The notes beneath the pieces were generated by a model. It was not told the DNA's origin, made no database searches, and saw only the letters and a list, made by a program, of their open reading frames with translations. From Hyphomicrobium sp. LHD-15 (GTDB lineage Bacteria > Pseudomonadota > Alphaproteobacteria > Rhizobiales > Hyphomicrobiaceae), in the NCBI RefSeq assembly GCF_031157355.1, contig NZ_JAVIFT010000008.1:100822-164821 (forward strand): 64,000 nucleotides of DNA, read 5' to 3'. The position numbers and the translations under genes are program-made. Below, piece by piece: positions 57,011 through 64,000 of the stretch. Positions within the stretch are counted from its first letter, which is position 1, and the number at the start of each line of letters is the position of its first letter.

Positions 57011-57502
57011 ATGTCGAAAGTTGCAATGAGGCGGTTTGCTGCGGCCTCCCTCGTGGGGGCGCTTTTGCTCGCTGGGGCTTCGAAGGCGAGCCTCGCGCAG
57101 GAGACGCATCTGCAAGTCAGTGTCGGCGACACGGCCACCGTGCAGCTCGATGGCAATCCTTCGACCGGATATTCGTGGGTGCCCGAGGCTGTTCCCAAGC
57201 TCGTGACTGTCGACCTCTTGGGCTATGCGAAGCCCGAGCTTGCTCCGGGCGAGCGGCCGAAACTCGGCGCGCCGCAGAAGTTCCAGGTGCTGATCACCGG
57301 GGTTGCGCCCGGCACAGCAACGCTGGTCTTCAAGTATGTTCGTGGCGGCACGGCGGAGCCGGCCAAGACGCAGAGTGTGGCGGTCGAAGTGGTCGGCGCG
57401 CCTCCGGATGCGCCGGCTGGCGATCCGCTCGACACGACATCGCCGGATCCGGTCGAGGACCCGGGCGAGCAGATGCTCGATGGTGGGCCCGGAAACGAGT
57501 AG
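57011..57502 (+). CDS. Protease inhibitor I42 (chagasin)-family protein
   Basis: 163-residue exported protein. The signal peptide ends SLAQE (about residue 30). The Ig-like chagasin fold shows the L2 loop NPSTGYSW (canonical NPTTGY.W) and RGGTAEPAKTQ in the DE-loop area, and the PGTATLVFKYVR strand matches. The acidic Pro/Asp C-terminal tail is extra. The family inhibits papain-like cysteine proteases. A start at 57026 is possible. Confidence 0.85.
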   Translation: MSKVAMRRFAAASLVGALLLAGASKASLAQETHLQVSVGDTATVQLDGNPSTGYSWVPEAVPKLVTVDLLGYAKPELAPGERPKLGAPQKFQVLITGVAPGTATLVFKYVRGGTAEPAKTQSVAVEVVGAPPDAPAGDPLDTTSPDPVEDPGEQMLDGGPGNE

Positions 57503-57535
57503 GGCGCTGCGGTTGGCGCGAAGGGCAAAAGCAAA

Positions 57536-57558
57536 GGGGCTGCCCAAAGGACAGCCCC
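57536..57558 (-). terminator. Terminator downstream of the 25-codon ORF
   Basis: GGGGCTG and CAGCCCC pair on the minus strand, then TTTGCTTTTG. The position is 59 bp after the small ORF's stop; it may also serve the convergent chagasin gene. Confidence 0.7.
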
Positions 57559-57617
57559 CGTGAGATTTCGGCGGCGTTATGCGGCGATTGTTGCGCCGCG
57601 CCGCTCAATCGCTGGGT

Positions 57618-57695
57618 TCAGCCGACTACCGAAGGTAGATCCAGCTTGAAACCCTGCGACCGCGACATCGCCGTCCTCAAGATCCCACTCGACAT
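57618..57695 (-). CDS. Candidate 25-residue small protein or leader
   Basis: The minus-strand ATG at 57695 follows GGAAGGAGGTGATCC, an almost full complement of the 16S rRNA 3' end, with ideal spacing. The peptide starts MSSGILRTAMSRSQGFKLDL and ends in PSVVG before TGA. A terminator lies downstream, so this would be a self-contained ~170-nt transcript. It is too short to be found by a homology scan by eye. It could be a small protein, a peptide precursor or a leader. The ribosome-binding site is the main support. Confidence 0.5.
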   Translation of the reverse strand: MSSGILRTAMSRSQGFKLDLPSVVG

Positions 57696-57916
57696 CGGAT
57701 CACCTCCTTCCAGTTGTTGAACGATGAGAGGATGCTGCCATGCTTCGCGCGATCTGAAAAGTTACGTTTTGGATAGCTGGTGCAACCGGCTCGACGTGCC
57801 TATGTCAGAAAGGCCTTGAAAAAGCCGAACGCTCCGGCTGCCGTTGCTTCGCTCAGGAAGCTACAACCCGGTCCTGCGGAAGCGTCGACGTTTCCGGAAC
57901 TCGAATGGAGGGCGCC

Positions 57917-58528
57917 ATGCGTCTCACGATTGCCGCTTCAGCAACTTTGCTCGGGCTCTCCGCGGTGTTTGCCGCTGATGGAGCACCATCAGGTGAGGGC
58001 GCGACGCCTGCGGGGAGCGAGAGCGCGAAGACGGCGTGGGATTTCTCGTTCACGTCAATCGACGGCAAGCCGATGCCGCTTTCGGATTTCCGCGGCAAGG
58101 TTCTGCTCGTCGTCAACACGGCGTCGTTCTGCGGGTTCACGAAGCAATATAAAGCGCTGCAGGCGCTGCACGCGAAGTACGAGCCGCAGGGCTTTGCTGT
58201 GATCGGCGTGCCGTCGAACGATTTCGGTGCGCAGGAGCCGAAAGCCGCCGGCGAGATCAAGGAATTCTGCGAGGGGATCTTCGGGGTCGAGTTTCCGCTG
58301 ACGGACAAGAACGTCGTTTCGGGAGATGGCGCGCATCCGTTCTACAAGTGGGCGCGCGAGCAGCTCGGCTGGGTGAATGCGCCGAAGTGGAACTTTCACA
58401 AGTATCTCGTCGGTCGCGACGGCAAGCTGGTGACGAGCTTCTTCTCGGTGACGGCGCCGGACGCGGATCGATTGGTTTCGGCGGTGGAAGAGGCGCTCAG
58501 GAAGCCGAAGGTGGCGGCAGTGGAATAG
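57917..58528 (+). CDS. Periplasmic glutathione peroxidase-like thiol peroxidase
   Basis: 203-residue GPx-family protein. The start at 57917 is preceded by GGAGGG. The signal peptide ends VFAAD (about residue 20), placing it in the periplasm. The peroxidatic Cys72 lies in NTASFCGFTKQY, with Trp158-Asn159 in WNFHKYLV. The usual catalytic Gln in NQFG is replaced by Asp (SNDFG, Asp102), and the second-motif cysteine is replaced by Ser. It probably reduces hydroperoxides with thioredoxin-like donors. It overlaps the convergent DUF2892-like gene by 32 bp. Confidence 0.9.
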   Translation: MRLTIAASATLLGLSAVFAADGAPSGEGATPAGSESAKTAWDFSFTSIDGKPMPLSDFRGKVLLVVNTASFCGFTKQYKALQALHAKYEPQGFAVIGVPSNDFGAQEPKAAGEIKEFCEGIFGVEFPLTDKNVVSGDGAHPFYKWAREQLGWVNAPKWNFHKYLVGRDGKLVTSFFSVTAPDADRLVSAVEEALRKPKVAAVE

Positions 58529-58967
58529 GGAGTTCAACGGCGGCGAGGGCGCGCTCCGCAGACAGTTCCGCACCAATAAAATCGCCGCGCACGGCCTTCA
58601 ACGCGTTTCGCTCTCGCTCGATTTCGTAGGTGGTTCGGAACCCGAGCCGGCGCAAGACCGGGACAGGCGGGCACCAACCCTGGACCGCGTGCTGAAAAAG
58701 AAACAACGTCACCAGGGCGGGGAGCGCCAGCCAATAGGGATGAACAAAAAAACCTAGTGCCACGCCTACGAAGGCCAGTGTCGAGGCATTGGCTTCGATC
58801 GCGCGCTCGATGTCCCATTCTTCGTCCAGCTCGCGTAATCGCTGTGCTATGCGGGGCTTATCGTGCGCGAGGGTTTGTACCCGATCGCGCGTCTCAACCG
58901 CTATACGCGCGTTGACCGCAGGCTCGGTGTGATCAGGCACCCTATCTTTTGTCGTTGGAATCGCCAT
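58497..58967 (-). CDS. DUF2892-like membrane protein
   Basis: 156-residue protein; the start at 58967 has AAGGAAG upstream. A polar N-terminus (about 1-60) precedes two hydrophobic helices (about 62-100), then the WCPPVPVLRRLGFRTTYEI motif of DUF2892/YgaP-type membrane domains. The cysteine sits in that motif. The function is unknown. The 3' end overlaps the GPx gene by 32 bp. Confidence 0.82.
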   Translation of the reverse strand: MAIPTTKDRVPDHTEPAVNARIAVETRDRVQTLAHDKPRIAQRLRELDEEWDIERAIEANASTLAFVGVALGFFVHPYWLALPALVTLFLFQHAVQGWCPPVPVLRRLGFRTTYEIERERNALKAVRGDFIGAELSAERALAAVELPIPLPPPSAS

Positions 58968-59135
58968 TTTCTTCACTTCCTTTGTCTCGTTCTCAACGTG
59001 CGGGGCATGGTGTTGTTCCGGTGACGCGTTGTTCCGGCGGACGGCGAGGTCTGAAGCTGTCGGATTCGGCGCTTATCGAACGTCCTCAGGGGAGGCGCGC
59101 CGAGCGCCCTAGTTGGATCAAGCGGGAGGTTGCGC

Positions 59136-59408
59136 ATGTGCCGCAATATCAAGACGCTCTACAATTTCTCGCCGCCGGCGACCGACGACGAGATCCGCGC
59201 CTCGGCGCTGCAGTTCGTGCGCAAGCTCTCGGGTTTCAATCGCCCGTCGCAGGCCAACGAGGCGGCGTTCGATCGCGCCGTCGATCAGGTGACGGCGGTG
59301 GCGCGGGAGCTGCTCGGCACGCTGGTCACGATGGCGCCGCCGCGCGATCGGGAGGTCGAGGCTCAGAAAGCGAAAGCGCGCAACGCGGTGCGGTTCGGGA
59401 CAGGCTGA
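59136..59408 (+). CDS. DUF2277 domain protein
   Basis: 90-residue protein with GGGAGG before the ATG. MCRNIKTLYNFSPPATDDEI and ASALQFVRKLSGF are the DUF2277 signature. Small cytoplasmic proteins of this family are widespread, with no known role. A conserved Cys2 and Arg are visible. Confidence 0.93.
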   Translation: MCRNIKTLYNFSPPATDDEIRASALQFVRKLSGFNRPSQANEAAFDRAVDQVTAVARELLGTLVTMAPPRDREVEAQKAKARNAVRFGTG

Positions 59409-59518
59409 GGCCTAGGCCGAAGGCGAGCATTACCTGTGCAAACCCGTAATGAATCAGATTGCCGGGATCTCGCTTCTGTTTCATCGTCCGCGTGCAGAAA
59501 AATATTGGTGCTCGCCCG

Positions 59519-60019
59519 ATGAGAACGATGGCTTTCACGCTGCTTCTGTGGTGTTCAGTGACGGCAGCTAATGCTCAGTGGGTCCAGCAGAAAAAAGAGG
59601 ATCCTTTCGACGGAAAACACCTCTACATCGCCGTGACTGCTTCTGGCGCTTATGGGTTTGGTGTGCGCTGCGAAGCCGGAAGCGATCGGCCGGAATTGAT
59701 TCTAATAACACCAGAAAAACTCGACTCGGCTGCAACGAATCTTCTGAATCTCACTTCGCCAAAGTTGGTGATCATCGTTGACGACAGTTCGCCCAGGGAA
59801 GTAGACGCCACTCTGTCCACTGGTGACGAGGGACAGCTAATCATCGCGTCAGATGACGAGCCTGTTGCGGCTCTCGCGGCCGAACTCGTTTTGGCACGCA
59901 AGCGGGTAGCGGTAGCGGTGGCCGCTGGTGGAGAAAAGTTTCATAAGACGCAATTCGGTGTGTCGGGAACCAAACGAGCTGTTGGCTCTGTCGTTGCGGG
60001 TTGCAAACCAAAAAATTGA
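59519..60019 (+). CDS. Exported hypothetical protein
   Basis: 166-residue product from the ATG at 59519 (59528 is an alternative). The signal peptide ends ANAQW. The mature part is beta-rich (LYIAVTASGAYGFGVRCEAG, LVIIVDDSSPREVD) with two cysteines, one in FGVRC and one in the C-terminal VAGCKPKN that could pair with it. I recognise no family with confidence. Confidence 0.75.
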   Translation: MRTMAFTLLLWCSVTAANAQWVQQKKEDPFDGKHLYIAVTASGAYGFGVRCEAGSDRPELILITPEKLDSAATNLLNLTSPKLVIIVDDSSPREVDATLSTGDEGQLIIASDDEPVAALAAELVLARKRVAVAVAAGGEKFHKTQFGVSGTKRAVGSVVAGCKPKN

Positions 60020-60047
60020 TCGCTTGCAACAGTGAACGCCCGCAGAT

Positions 60048-60533
60048 TCAATAGGGCGTGCCGTCCTTGTGCGTGAACGCCCATGTTCCGTCCGAGCTGA
60101 GCGCGGCCTTGAGGTCGTCCTGCGGATAGCTTCCTTCGTCGCCGGGCGTGCGGTCGCCGATTTCGAGATAGACGACGTTCGCATCGGTGCGGTTGACGAG
60201 GTGATGGGCGATGCCCTGCGCTGGAAAGCCGGCGCACATGCCGGGGTGAAGCGCGATTTCCCCAGCATCGGTGACGAGCGTCGGTTTGCCTTCGAGAATG
60301 TAGACGAACTCGTCCTGCCTGGAGTGGAGATGCAGCAGCGCCGACTCGCCGCCGGGGTGCAGGGTCGTGAGATTGACGCCGAAGTTCTTGAGTCCAAAGA
60401 GATCGCCGAGGGGGCGCTTGTCGCGCCTGGCCATTCGGCTGAAGAACGGCTCCGGATAGTTGGACGGCTTGGTGCGGAGCGGCGCCTCGGCCGCCGCGAT
60501 GGCAAGCGGCGCGCGATTTTCAGTGTCACCCAT
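60048..60533 (-). CDS. Cupin-domain protein
   Basis: 161-residue product from the ATG at 60533 (60572 is an alternative). A single cupin_2 barrel contains the metal motif HLHSRQDEFVYILEGKPTL and the second motif GFPAQGIAHHLVNRT. This resembles dioxygenase, sugar-binding or regulatory cupins, and the activity is unknown. The N-terminal 30 residues are extra. It is convergent with the hypothetical gene before it. Confidence 0.87.
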   Translation of the reverse strand: MGDTENRAPLAIAAAEAPLRTKPSNYPEPFFSRMARRDKRPLGDLFGLKNFGVNLTTLHPGGESALLHLHSRQDEFVYILEGKPTLVTDAGEIALHPGMCAGFPAQGIAHHLVNRTDANVVYLEIGDRTPGDEGSYPQDDLKAALSSDGTWAFTHKDGTPY

Positions 60534-60609
60534 TCTCTCGATCCGGTCTCGTTGCTTGTAGAGCCAGAGCATCGAGGCCGGGCGGGGCGTGGTCAATCGC
60601 CAAGAGCAA

Positions 60610-60939
60610 CTAGTTCTTGGGTTCCGGTTGGGGTTCGGCCGTCTGCTCGCTCGCGAGCTTTTCGACCTGGGCGGCCATGTTGGGAATGAGATGGACGCGG
60701 TAACTCGCGTCGTCGCATTTGAGCGTCCAGACCGGATCGTCGGGGTTTCCGGTCGTGGTGTCCCGCTCGGCGCTGAGCGGCGTCTTGCAGGTGAAGCCCT
60801 GCTTGCGGATCTGCACCGCGATGATGTCTTTCGACACCTCTTTGGGGTCGGCTGCGAAGCTCTCGGTGACGATCGGCGGCGCGCCGATCAGGACGGCGGC
60901 GGCGATCGCGGAGCAACAGAACGTGCGGATCAGGGTCAT
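60610..60939 (-). CDS. Small exported hypothetical protein
   Basis: 109-residue product from the ATG at 60939. The signal peptide ends ESFAAD (about residue 30). The mature part has cysteines in FTCKTP and LKCDD, probably one disulfide, and a Pro/Glu-rich C-terminus. The function is unknown. Confidence 0.75.
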   Translation of the reverse strand: MTLIRTFCCSAIAAAVLIGAPPIVTESFAADPKEVSKDIIAVQIRKQGFTCKTPLSAERDTTTGNPDDPVWTLKCDDASYRVHLIPNMAAQVEKLASEQTAEPQPEPKN

Positions 60940-60959
60940 GGATCCAGCCCTCTTTTTTA

Positions 60960-61004
60960 TCGTGCTTCTTATCGCAAAACCGGTTTCCACTTTTCCGGAA
61001 GCAC
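60960..61004. repeat. GTGCTTC...GAAGCAC palindrome, second copy
   Basis: CGTGCTTCTTATCGCAAAAC CGGTTTCCACTTTTCCGGAA GCAC runs across 60961-61004 (shown in blocks). It matches the outer part of 1129-1221, and a partial copy (TTTTCCGGAAGCACT) lies near 25697. It is a recurrent intergenic unit. Confidence 0.7.
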
Positions 61005-61118
61005 TTTTGGGGGAGCACGCCCTATTCTACGACGATCTCGGGTGCCGGGTTCCGCGTTGTCATCCGCTAACCTTAAATATTTGCAGACAACGCGGCGTGC
61101 TGCATTGCAATGCCGTTT

Positions 61119-61529
61119 TCAATCCGGCGCGGCCTGCATTTCTATTGCGCGGCCAAGCCCCGCAAGCAGCGTGCCGAGGGCGAACAGCCCGATGACGATC
61201 AACTCGATGTAGCCTTCCACATTCTCCTTATCGATCATGAAATCGGAGATGTTGGCATCCGAGTTCTTGTAGTCGGCGAGTGTCTTGTCGCGCCGGGCCT
61301 CGGTCTGCTGGATCTGCTCGTTGGGCGCGTTCAGCACCTTCAGCAAGGCGATCTGATTGTCGAAGGTGGATTGCAGCTGGATTTGAGCGGATTGCTGCGT
61401 GTTGAAGGCGACGAGCCGCCATTCGATCTCACGCTTGAGCGGTTCCAGATAGAAGAGCTGTGTCGCGGTGGAGGCGAGCAGCAGCAGAATTCCGAACAGT
61501 TCGCCAATCTGGTAGCCCTTCAAACGCAT
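61119..61529 (-). CDS. Two-helix membrane protein with coiled-coil loop
   Basis: 136-residue protein from the ATG at 61529 with AGGGGAAC upstream. Membrane helices are at about 8-27 (IGELFGILLLLASTATQLF) and 106-126 (GYIELIVIGLFALGTLLAGL). A 75-residue coiled-coil segment (QSAQIQLQSTFDNQIALLKV and beyond) lies between. I recognise no family; it may be a small envelope scaffold. Confidence 0.75.
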   Translation of the reverse strand: MRLKGYQIGELFGILLLLASTATQLFYLEPLKREIEWRLVAFNTQQSAQIQLQSTFDNQIALLKVLNAPNEQIQQTEARRDKTLADYKNSDANISDFMIDKENVEGYIELIVIGLFALGTLLAGLGRAIEMQAAPD

Positions 61530-61682
61530 CGTAGTTCCCCTGTTTCCCCGTGGTGTCGGGCGCAACGTTAGCGTGCCCGATGCGGATGGTCGATTGGCTT
61601 CATTCGGCCTCGGCGCGGCCCGAATGCAGCCCAACACCGCGGCTAGGTTTTCCTTCGATTCGAACCGCTCGTTGGGAGCCCT

Positions 61683-62000
61683 ATGAACCTCGATCATTGC
61701 GCACAGCGCCAGGCCGCGATTTCGGCCCTTTCGGACTATTTCCACGCGACCTCGCAATCGTTCTCGCGGCCGGAAGCCGTTTCGATGCTGGGCGGCCGGG
61801 CCGAAAGCCTCCGTTGCCAAGTGGAGGCGCATGCCGAGCGGCTGGCGGTCGTCGCGGGGCTCGCGGGCCAAGGCCGCGCCACCCTCACCGATGTCGAGGG
61901 CATTCTCGCGGACCTGCAGGAACTCGGCGTCTACGCCGACAACCGGCTCTTCAGCGCCGTCTGCCGCTTGTACGAGAGGATCGGCGCCCGCGCAGCTTAG
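61683..62000 (+). CDS. Hypothetical helical protein
   Basis: 105-residue protein, all-helical by composition (ERLAVVAGLAGQGRATLTDV). There is no signal peptide, and three cysteines are spread out (HCAQ, LRCQ, AVCR). No family is recognised. It is followed by a region with a promoter-like element and a small ORF. Confidence 0.65.
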   Translation: MNLDHCAQRQAAISALSDYFHATSQSFSRPEAVSMLGGRAESLRCQVEAHAERLAVVAGLAGQGRATLTDVEGILADLQELGVYADNRLFSAVCRLYERIGARAA

Positions 62001-62072
62001 TTCCGGGGCTTGCTTGGGACGGGGCTGCGACGGGTGCGGATCACCTGTCCAAAAGTTCAGATGGCGTACGGC

Positions 62073-62101
62073 TTGACGGTGGAAGCCCCGAGGCTCATAT
62101 A
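62073..62101 (+). promoter_or_regulatory. Probable sigma70 promoter upstream of mgtE
   Basis: TTGACG (62073-62078), a 17-bp spacer and CATATA (62096-62101). It would produce a leader transcript containing the 19-codon ORF and a palindrome before mgtE. Confidence 0.5.
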
Positions 62102-62151
62102 CCCCTCGTGGGCCTATTCGCGCCTGCAAATTCAAAAGGAAACGAGACGTC

Positions 62152-62211
62152 ATGCCAAGCGACAGTAGTCGATTGTCTTTGCCGTCGCGGCTGCTCGTGG
62201 ATCGACGCTAA
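62152..62211 (+). CDS. Candidate 19-residue leader peptide upstream of mgtE
   Basis: ATG at 62152 after AAAAGGAAACGAG. It encodes MPSDSSRLSLPSRLLVDRR and stops at 62211. It sits between the promoter and composite palindrome copy 5, the arrangement of a leader-peptide attenuator. Support is weak: only the promoter, ribosome-binding site and position. Confidence 0.35.
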   Translation: MPSDSSRLSLPSRLLVDRR

Positions 62212-62221
62212 CTTTCTTTGA

Positions 62222-62327
62222 TGAGACCGATGTTTCACGCTTCGGGCTTTCCTGCGCTGCCGATTTAAGCCGTGCCTGATAGGCGGCACGGCTATCGGAG
62301 CGGCTAGGGCCCGAAGCGATCATGGTC
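62222..62327. repeat. Composite palindromic element, copy 5 (hairpin B)
   Basis: GAGACCGATGTTTCACGCTTC ... GAAGCGATCATGGTC spans the element, with an internal palindrome GCCGTGCC/GGCACGGC. It shares the CTGCGCTGCCGATT...ATCGGAGCG insert with copy 4. It is 52 bp upstream of the mgtE start. Confidence 0.8.
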
Positions 62328-62379
62328 GAGGCGTCGGCTTCTCACGGTCCTCCGCGAACGGCGGAACGTGAGGTGAGCC

Positions 62380-63738
62380 ATGAACGAAATCCGCGTTGCG
62401 GAAGGGTCGGTGCTGCTCGGCGATGTTCGCCAGGAGCACGTCGCCGACGTCGTCGCACAAATCAACGAACTCAGTGTTGCGGACGGGGCCTTGCTGCTCG
62501 CAAGCCTGCCGCTGGACCGCGTGATCGATATCTTCGACCGGCCGGAACTGTCCCGCGCCGGCGAATTGATGCTCGAGCTTTCGGAGCCTGTTTCCGGCCA
62601 GGTTCTCAAGGGGATGGCCGCCGACCGGGCGGCCGACACGCTGCGCGCGCTCGACGGCCACGACCGGACCAAGCTGCTGGCACGGGTCGATTTCGAGACC
62701 GCGCTCTCGCTCAAGCTGCTGCTTGCCTACCCGGAAGGGACCGCGGGCAGCCTGATGACGACGGAATTCGTCAGCGTGCCGGAGACGTTTACCGTCGCCG
62801 AGACGCTCGCCCATATCCGTGCCGTCGAGCCGTCGCGCGAGACGGTTTACGCCATTCTCGTGCTCGATCCGGCGAGCCGCCAGCTGGTGCGCGTGGTGAC
62901 GCTGCGCCAGCTCATCACCGCCGAGCCGGATTGGAAGATCGTCGAGGTCGGGGCGGATCGCGCGCCGATCTGGGTCTCGCCGGATACGGACCGGGAGGAA
63001 GTGGCGCGGCTGATCTCGATCCACGACCTGTTGTCGGTGCCGGTTCTCAACGCGCGCGGGCAGGTGCTCGGTATCGTGACCGTGGATGACGTGCTCGATG
63101 CGATCGTCTCGATCAGCACCGAGGACGTGCAGAAGTTCGGTGGCGTGGAAGGGCTGCCAGAGCCCTATCTCGAGATCGGGTTCCTCGGCATGATCCGCAA
63201 GCGGGCCGGCTGGCTCTCGGCGCTGTTTCTCGGCGAGATGCTGACGGCAAGCGCCATGCAGCATTTCGAGGACGAGCTGGCCAAGGCGATCGTGCTGACG
63301 CTGTTCATCCCGCTGATCATGAGCTCCGGCGGAAATTCCGGTTCGCAGTCGACCTCGCTGCTCATTCGCGCGCTCGCGCTTGGACAGGTGAAGGTGCGCG
63401 ACTGGTGGCGGGTGGCCCTGCGTGAATTGCCGGTGGGGATTGCGCTCGGCGGTATTCTCGGGCTCGTCGGCATGGTGCGGATCGGCCTGTGGCAGACGAT
63501 TGGCATCTACGACTACGGCCCGCACTGGGAGCTGGTCGCTTTGACCGTCGGGATGGGGCTGGTCGGAATCGTGACGTTCGGATCGCTTGCCGGGTCTATG
63601 CTGCCGTTCGCGCTCAAGCGGCTGGGGTTTGATCCGGCCAGTGCGTCGGCACCGTTTGTCGCGACGCTCGTGGATGTGACGGGGCTCGTCATCTACTTCA
63701 GCGTGGCGCTCGTCATTCTTGGCGGGACGCTGTTGTAG
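62380..63738 (+). CDS. mgtE: Magnesium transporter MgtE
   Basis: Mg2+-selective channel. The 452-residue product has an N-terminal helical domain (about 10-130; LPLDRVIDIFDRPEL, MAADRAADTLRALDG), a CBS pair (about 135-260; EGTAGSLMTTEFVSV, DLLSVPVLNARGQVLGIVT) and a five-helix C-terminal channel (about 290-452; SSGGNSGSQSTSLLIRAL and SASAPFVATLVDVTGLVIYF). These are the standard MgtE signatures. A leader with a palindrome and a small ORF precedes it. Confidence 0.96.
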   Translation: MNEIRVAEGSVLLGDVRQEHVADVVAQINELSVADGALLLASLPLDRVIDIFDRPELSRAGELMLELSEPVSGQVLKGMAADRAADTLRALDGHDRTKLLARVDFETALSLKLLLAYPEGTAGSLMTTEFVSVPETFTVAETLAHIRAVEPSRETVYAILVLDPASRQLVRVVTLRQLITAEPDWKIVEVGADRAPIWVSPDTDREEVARLISIHDLLSVPVLNARGQVLGIVTVDDVLDAIVSISTEDVQKFGGVEGLPEPYLEIGFLGMIRKRAGWLSALFLGEMLTASAMQHFEDELAKAIVLTLFIPLIMSSGGNSGSQSTSLLIRALALGQVKVRDWWRVALRELPVGIALGGILGLVGMVRIGLWQTIGIYDYGPHWELVALTVGMGLVGIVTFGSLAGSMLPFALKRLGFDPASASAPFVATLVDVTGLVIYFSVALVILGGTLL

Positions 63739-63744
63739 GCGTTG

Positions 63745-63787
63745 TTTGCGCGGCGCCTTTTTCCTGGGCGCCGCGCAAATATTTTTG
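63745..63787. terminator. Bidirectional terminator between mgtE and thiC
   Basis: TTTGCGCGGCGCC (63745-63757) pairs perfectly with GGCGCCGCGCAAA (63767-63779) over a 9-nt loop. TATTTTTG follows on the plus strand, and on the minus strand a TTT-rich tail follows. Confidence 0.92.
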
Positions 63788-63809
63788 TTCGCCTAAGAGG
63801 GCGAGGCGA

Positions 63810-64000
<191 letters not shown>

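Overview
The window is a high-GC (low-to-mid 60s percent by eye), densely coded chromosomal segment of an alphaproteobacterium. Gene content and order (tol-pal-cpoB-tilS-ftsH-folP-glmM; ruvCAB-ybgC-tolQRA; bactofilin; DUF2277; YebC; 5-formyltetrahydrofolate cyclo-ligase with a 6S RNA-like locus; CtrA-type TTAA-N7-TTAA boxes; Hyphomicrobiales-style intergenic palindromes) point to the order Hyphomicrobiales, most likely a Hyphomicrobium-like genus. The species assignment is inference. I saw no transposase, phage gene, CRISPR array, tRNA or rRNA, so this is core genome with small accessory insertions.

Layout. 0-6 kb: secG, an exported protein and tpiA on the minus strand, divergent from ppiD-trpE. 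6-12 kb: a small lipoprotein, a secreted protein, a TolB-like/TPR signalling protein, then minus-strand suhB, Sel1-repeat protein and a ThiE-like protein. 12-21 kb: a large L,D-transpeptidase, class I aldolase, YebC, YmdB-type phosphoesterase, 5-FCL with a 6S RNA-like transcript, gap, and a tandem HdeA-like secreted protein. 21-27 kb: ruvC-ruvA-(small membrane gene)-ruvB, a Tat-type phosphoesterase, ybgC, carbonic anhydrase-ynfA. 27.7-42.8 kb: an expanded Tol-Pal cluster, tolQ-tolR-tolA-tolB, two tandem mini-lipoprotein genes, pal, a second Pal-like OmpA/TPR gene, cpoB, then tilS, ftsH, folP and glmM. 43-56 kb: an outer-membrane barrel, a DUF4139 protein, purA, a GNAT, a Nudix hydrolase, a phosphoesterase, a PPM phosphatase, a patatin, an XRE regulator, RlpA, CorA and a bactofilin. 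56-64 kb: small enzymes and secreted or membrane proteins (tautomerase, chagasin-type inhibitor, periplasmic glutathione peroxidase, cupin), mgtE, and the 3' end of thiC at the right edge.

How it works together. The dominant theme is the cell envelope: Sec export, periplasmic folding (PpiD), peptidoglycan cross-linking and cleavage (L,D-transpeptidase, RlpA), precursor supply (GlmM), envelope constriction (Tol-Pal/CpoB), membrane proteolysis (FtsH) and cytoskeletal scaffolding (bactofilin). The most notable locus is the pair of 40-44 residue lipoproteins between tolB and pal. They lie behind three 11-bp-phased TTAA half-sites (a tandem CtrA box) and end in a strong terminator. The second copy uses GCT for most of its alanines, unlike its neighbours, which suggests an abundant, cell-cycle-controlled envelope peptide. 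A second CtrA-type box precedes the outer-membrane barrel gene. A family of composite intergenic palindromes recurs at five loci, and a 25-codon ORF with a near-perfect Shine-Dalgarno and its own terminator lies near 57.65 kb.
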